Made by a program: the position numbers and the translations under genes. Of a DNA stretch of 51,840 nucleotides, positions 49,899 through 51,840 are shown piece by piece; positions within the stretch are counted from its first letter, which is position 1, and every line of letters begins with the position of its first letter. The stretch is from Polynucleobacter sp. Latsch14-2. Lineage in GTDB: Bacteria; Pseudomonadota; Gammaproteobacteria; Burkholderiales; Burkholderiaceae. The DNA lies in assembly GCF_018881925.1 (NCBI RefSeq), contig NZ_JACVPL010000013.1, positions 1 to 51,840 of the forward strand, written 5' to 3'. Below the pieces are notes generated by a model that was not told the origin of the DNA, searched no databases, and saw only the letters and a list, made by a program, of their open reading frames with translations.

Positions 49899-51296
49899 AT
49901 GCATATTCGTACACGTTTCGCCCCCAGTCCAACGGGCTTTATTCATTTGGGCAATCTTCGCAGTGCCTTATATCCTTGGGCCTTTGCTCGTCACAATAAA
50001 GGTGATTTCATTCTGAGGATTGAAGATACCGATCTGGAGCGCTCTTCCCAAGAAGCGGTTGATGTCATTATCGAAGGAATGGCATGGTTAGGGCTGGATT
50101 TGGATGAGGGTCCCATCTACCAAATGCAACGTATTGATCGCTATCGTGAGGTCCTAAGGCTGATGCTGGACTCAGGCCTGGCCTATCCCTGCTATATGAG
50201 TGAAGATGAGCTAAATCGATTGCGCGACCAGCAAATGGCCAATAAAGAAAAGCCTCGCTATAACGGCTTATGGCGTCCTGAGCCAGGTAAAACTCTTCCA
50301 CCAATCCCTCAGGGTGTGGAGCCAGTGATTCGCTTTAAAAATCCACTAGAAGGTTCCGTGATTTGGAATGATGCCGTAAAAGGTAGTATTGAAATCAACA
50401 ACGAGGAACTTGATGACCTTGTCATTGCGAGGCCGGACGGCACTCCTACCTATAACTTTTGTGTGGTGGTTGATGATCTCGATATGAATATTACCCACGT
50501 TATTCGTGGTGATGACCATGTGAATAATACCCCGCGTCAAATTAACATCATGAAGGCTTTAGGGGGTACTCCGCCTGTTTATGCCCATTTACCAACGGTT
50601 CTTAATGACGCCGGTGAAAAAATGAGTAAGCGTAATGGCGCAATGAGTGTGCGTGATTATCAAAAAGCTGGCTATTTACCTGAGGCAGTTCTCAACTATC
50701 TAGCACGTCTTGGCTGGTCTCATGGTGACGCTGAAGTATTTACCAAGGAGCAGTTCGTTGATTGGTTTGACTTAGCCAATCTTGGGCGCTCACCAGCGCA
50801 ACACAACCCTGAAAAATTACTCTGGCTAAACCATCAATACATCCAAAATGCTGATCCCATTGAGTTGGCTGAAGTTGCAAAACCATTTGCACATGCCCTA
50901 GGCATTGATACTGATCATGGCCCTGACTTTGTTCAAGTGGTTGCCTTGCTAAAAGATCGTGCTAACACCTTAATTGAGATTGCTGAAGGTGCAAAACTTT
51001 TTTATCTGCCCTCACCATCATTCACTGCCGATCAAATAAACGCAAATATTCTAGAGGCTATCAGACCCGCTTTGAGTGATCTCATTGAGGCCATCCAAAC
51101 CTCTGAGTCAACAAAAGAGGGTTATGCGGCTGCATTTAAGGTTGTGCTTGCTAAACATCAGCTCAAGATGCCAGCTTTGGCAATGCCTGTGCGTTATGCC
51201 TTATTTGCCACCACACAGACGCCTGCCATTGATTCTGTCTTGGTTGTGCTTGGTAAAGAGGAGGCTATAAAGCGCTTATCCAAGGTGCTTCAATAG
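49899..51296 (+). CDS. gltX: Glutamate--tRNA ligase
   Basis: Charges tRNA-Glu. Class I motifs: HIGH-type HLGN at 16-19 in '[13 protein letters not shown]' and KMSKR at 241-245. A catalytic core with the tRNA acceptor contacts leads to the helical anticodon-binding C-terminus. 465 residues. A tRNA-Glu gene lies about 190 bp downstream. Whether the enzyme is discriminating or also charges tRNA-Gln is not decidable here. Confidence 0.97.
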   Translation: MHIRTRFAPSPTGFIHLGNLRSALYPWAFARHNKGDFILRIEDTDLERSSQEAVDVIIEGMAWLGLDLDEGPIYQMQRIDRYREVLRLMLDSGLAYPCYMSEDELNRLRDQQMANKEKPRYNGLWRPEPGKTLPPIPQGVEPVIRFKNPLEGSVIWNDAVKGSIEINNEELDDLVIARPDGTPTYNFCVVVDDLDMNITHVIRGDDHVNNTPRQINIMKALGGTPPVYAHLPTVLNDAGEKMSKRNGAMSVRDYQKAGYLPEAVLNYLARLGWSHGDAEVFTKEQFVDWFDLANLGRSPAQHNPEKLLWLNHQYIQNADPIELAEVAKPFAHALGIDTDHGPDFVQVVALLKDRANTLIEIAEGAKLFYLPSPSFTADQINANILEAIRPALSDLIEAIQTSESTKEGYAAAFKVVLAKHQLKMPALAMPVRYALFATTQTPAIDSVLVVLGKEEAIKRLSKVLQ

Positions 51297-51301
51297 GCAA
51301 T

Positions 51302-51331
51302 TTGCGCATTCGCAGCAAAATAGGATAAAAT
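51302..51331 (+). promoter_or_regulatory. Predicted promoter of the tRNA cluster
   Basis: -35 TTGCGC (four of six), an 18-bp spacer and -10 TAAAAT (51326-51331, five of six), starting 6 bp after the gltX stop and 44 bp before tRNA-Ala. It would drive the three tRNAs separately from gltX. Confidence 0.5.
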
Positions 51332-51374
51332 CTTGGATTGTTTTGAATGTCTTGTAGTTTGATCGCGAGATTTA

Positions 51375-51450
<76 letters not shown>

Positions 51451-51483
51451 AGGTTTAAAATAAGTAGCGCATTAGCAGTCCAG

Positions 51484-51559
51484 GTCCCCATCGTCTAGAG
51501 GCCTAGGACATCACCCTTTCACGGTGAGTACGGGGGTTCGAATCCCCCTGGGGACGCCA
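51484..51559 (+). tRNA. tRNA-Glu (anticodon UUC)
   Basis: 76 nt with encoded CCA. The acceptor GTCCCCA pairs with TGGGGAC (G discriminator), the anticodon loop CTTTCAC sits in stem CACC/GGTG, and the T-arm is GGGGG-TTCGAAT-CCCCC. Second gene of the three-tRNA cluster. Confidence 0.97.
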
Positions 51560-51613
51560 AAAATATTGGCTAGTTGTTGCAGTAAGTGACACAAGTAGAA
51601 AGCGTTGTAATTT

Positions 51614-51690
51614 GGAGCGGTAGTTCAGTTGGTTAGAATATCGGCCTGTCACGCCGAGGGTCGCGGGTTCGAGTCCCGTCCGCTCCGCCA
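51614..51690 (+). tRNA. tRNA-Asp (anticodon GUC)
   Basis: 77 nt with encoded CCA. The acceptor GGAGCGG pairs with CCGCTCC, the anticodon loop CTGTCAC sits in the perfect stem CGGC/GCCG, and the T-arm contains TTCGAGT. Last gene of the cluster, 24 bp before the IS end. Confidence 0.97.
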
Positions 51691-51714
51691 AATGCATATT
51701 AAAAAGGCCCTTAT

Positions 51715-51739
51715 TGAACTGACCCACAAAAGTTGGACA
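51715..51739 (+). repeat. IS terminal inverted repeat (right)
   Basis: 25 bp, an exact inverted match to 101-125. Beyond this the two ends diverge (GTTTAATT here, CCCAATCC after the left repeat), as expected for distinct IS ends. Confidence 0.85.
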
Positions 51740-51745
51740 GTTTAA

Positions 51746-51840
51746 TTAGGTTAGCACGAGGGATTGAGTTCGGTAATTAACCGGGCTCAATCCCTTCAGT
51801 TTTTGTTTGATCCGATCATGGTTGTAATAGTCGATATATT
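51746..51840 (-). CDS. IS3-family transposase OrfB, C-terminal fragment
   Basis: 31 full codons end at the TAA 51748-51746. The peptide [20 protein letters not shown] continues to QSLVLT and is the standard C-terminus of IS3-family DDE transposases ('[20 protein letters not shown]'). The catalytic DDE core lies outside the window. Confidence 0.85.
   Translation of the reverse strand, partial: YIDYYNHDRIKQKLKGLSPVNYRTQSLVLT

Larger units (their letters stand above)
51715..51840 (-). mobile_element. IS3-family insertion sequence, right end (partial)
   Basis: Starts with the 25-bp terminal repeat shared with the window's left end and contains the OrfB C-terminus reading inward on the minus strand. 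Same orientation as the left fragment. It is inserted 24 bp past tRNA-Asp. The visible 126 bp equals, within one base, the visible length of the left fragment. Confidence 0.85.

Noticed and set aside
51503..51727. Minus-strand frame beginning MGQFNKG and containing TGLEPATLGVTGRYS
   Set aside because: It is antisense to tRNA-Glu and tRNA-Asp; the GLEPATLG-type peptide is a well-known false prediction from tRNA genes.

Overview
The window reads as a stretch of core chromosome from a betaproteobacterium of the Burkholderiaceae, most like Polynucleobacter. This rests on protein character (PHA synthase with PhaR, single-chain methylmalonyl-CoA mutase beside MeaB, lplT-alr, tsaB-rimI), moderate GC content (mid-40s percent by eye) and dense packing with very short gaps. 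The species assignment is inference; no search was run.

Layout. (1) 1-125 is the end of an IS3-family element pointing out of the window. (2) 157-10006: a GntR/FCD regulator diverges from an eight-gene run, mcm-meaB-pccB-pccA-VOC-tsaB-rimI-orf179. The first five genes turn propionyl-CoA into succinyl-CoA; tsaB and rimI act in tRNA modification and ribosomal protein acetylation; the last gene looks like a divergent HolD (DNA polymerase III psi). (3) 10024-15256: lplT (-), alr (+), bamD (-), rluD and pgeF (+). (4) 15370-21066: the PHA storage locus phaC-phaB-phaR, then rimO, then a thiolase. (5) 21068-25524: serB and mfd on the minus strand; 25548-26824: ispD-ispF. (6) 27011-34889: tRNA-Leu, the proteostasis block tig-clpP-clpX-lon, tRNA-Val and a PpiD-like chaperone without a recognisable PPIase domain. 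(7) 34899-41095: tesA divergent from a ybbA-type ATPase, purL and a spermidine-synthase-like gene, closed by a strong bidirectional terminator. (8) 41192-44568: acnB, a frameshifted superinfection-immunity-type gene and a DUF2147 gene, all minus strand. (9) 44675-48863: pyrG-kdsA-eno-ftsB. (10) 48865-51690: hslO (-), gltX and a tRNA-Ala/Glu/Asp cluster. (11) 51715-51840: the opposite end of an IS3-family element in the same orientation as the left one.

Together the genes describe a propionyl-CoA-handling, polyester-storing heterotroph. Acyl-CoA flux can go to succinyl-CoA by the B12 pathway or to polyhydroxyalkanoate, and the rest is housekeeping: protein quality control, outer membrane and peptidoglycan, isoprenoids, nucleotides and central carbon.

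The points most worth a second look are the HolD-like protein after rimI, the PpiD homologue lacking its parvulin domain, a one-base frameshift in a small membrane-protein gene, an rho-independent terminator written inside the 3' end of the opposing serB gene, a likely heat-shock (sigma32) promoter for lon, and candidate operators at the gntR/mcm, pha and acnB promoters. I found no CRISPR array, prophage, toxin-antitoxin pair or recognisable defence island. The two IS ends of about 126 bp suggest the window is an assembly contig broken at a collapsed repeat.
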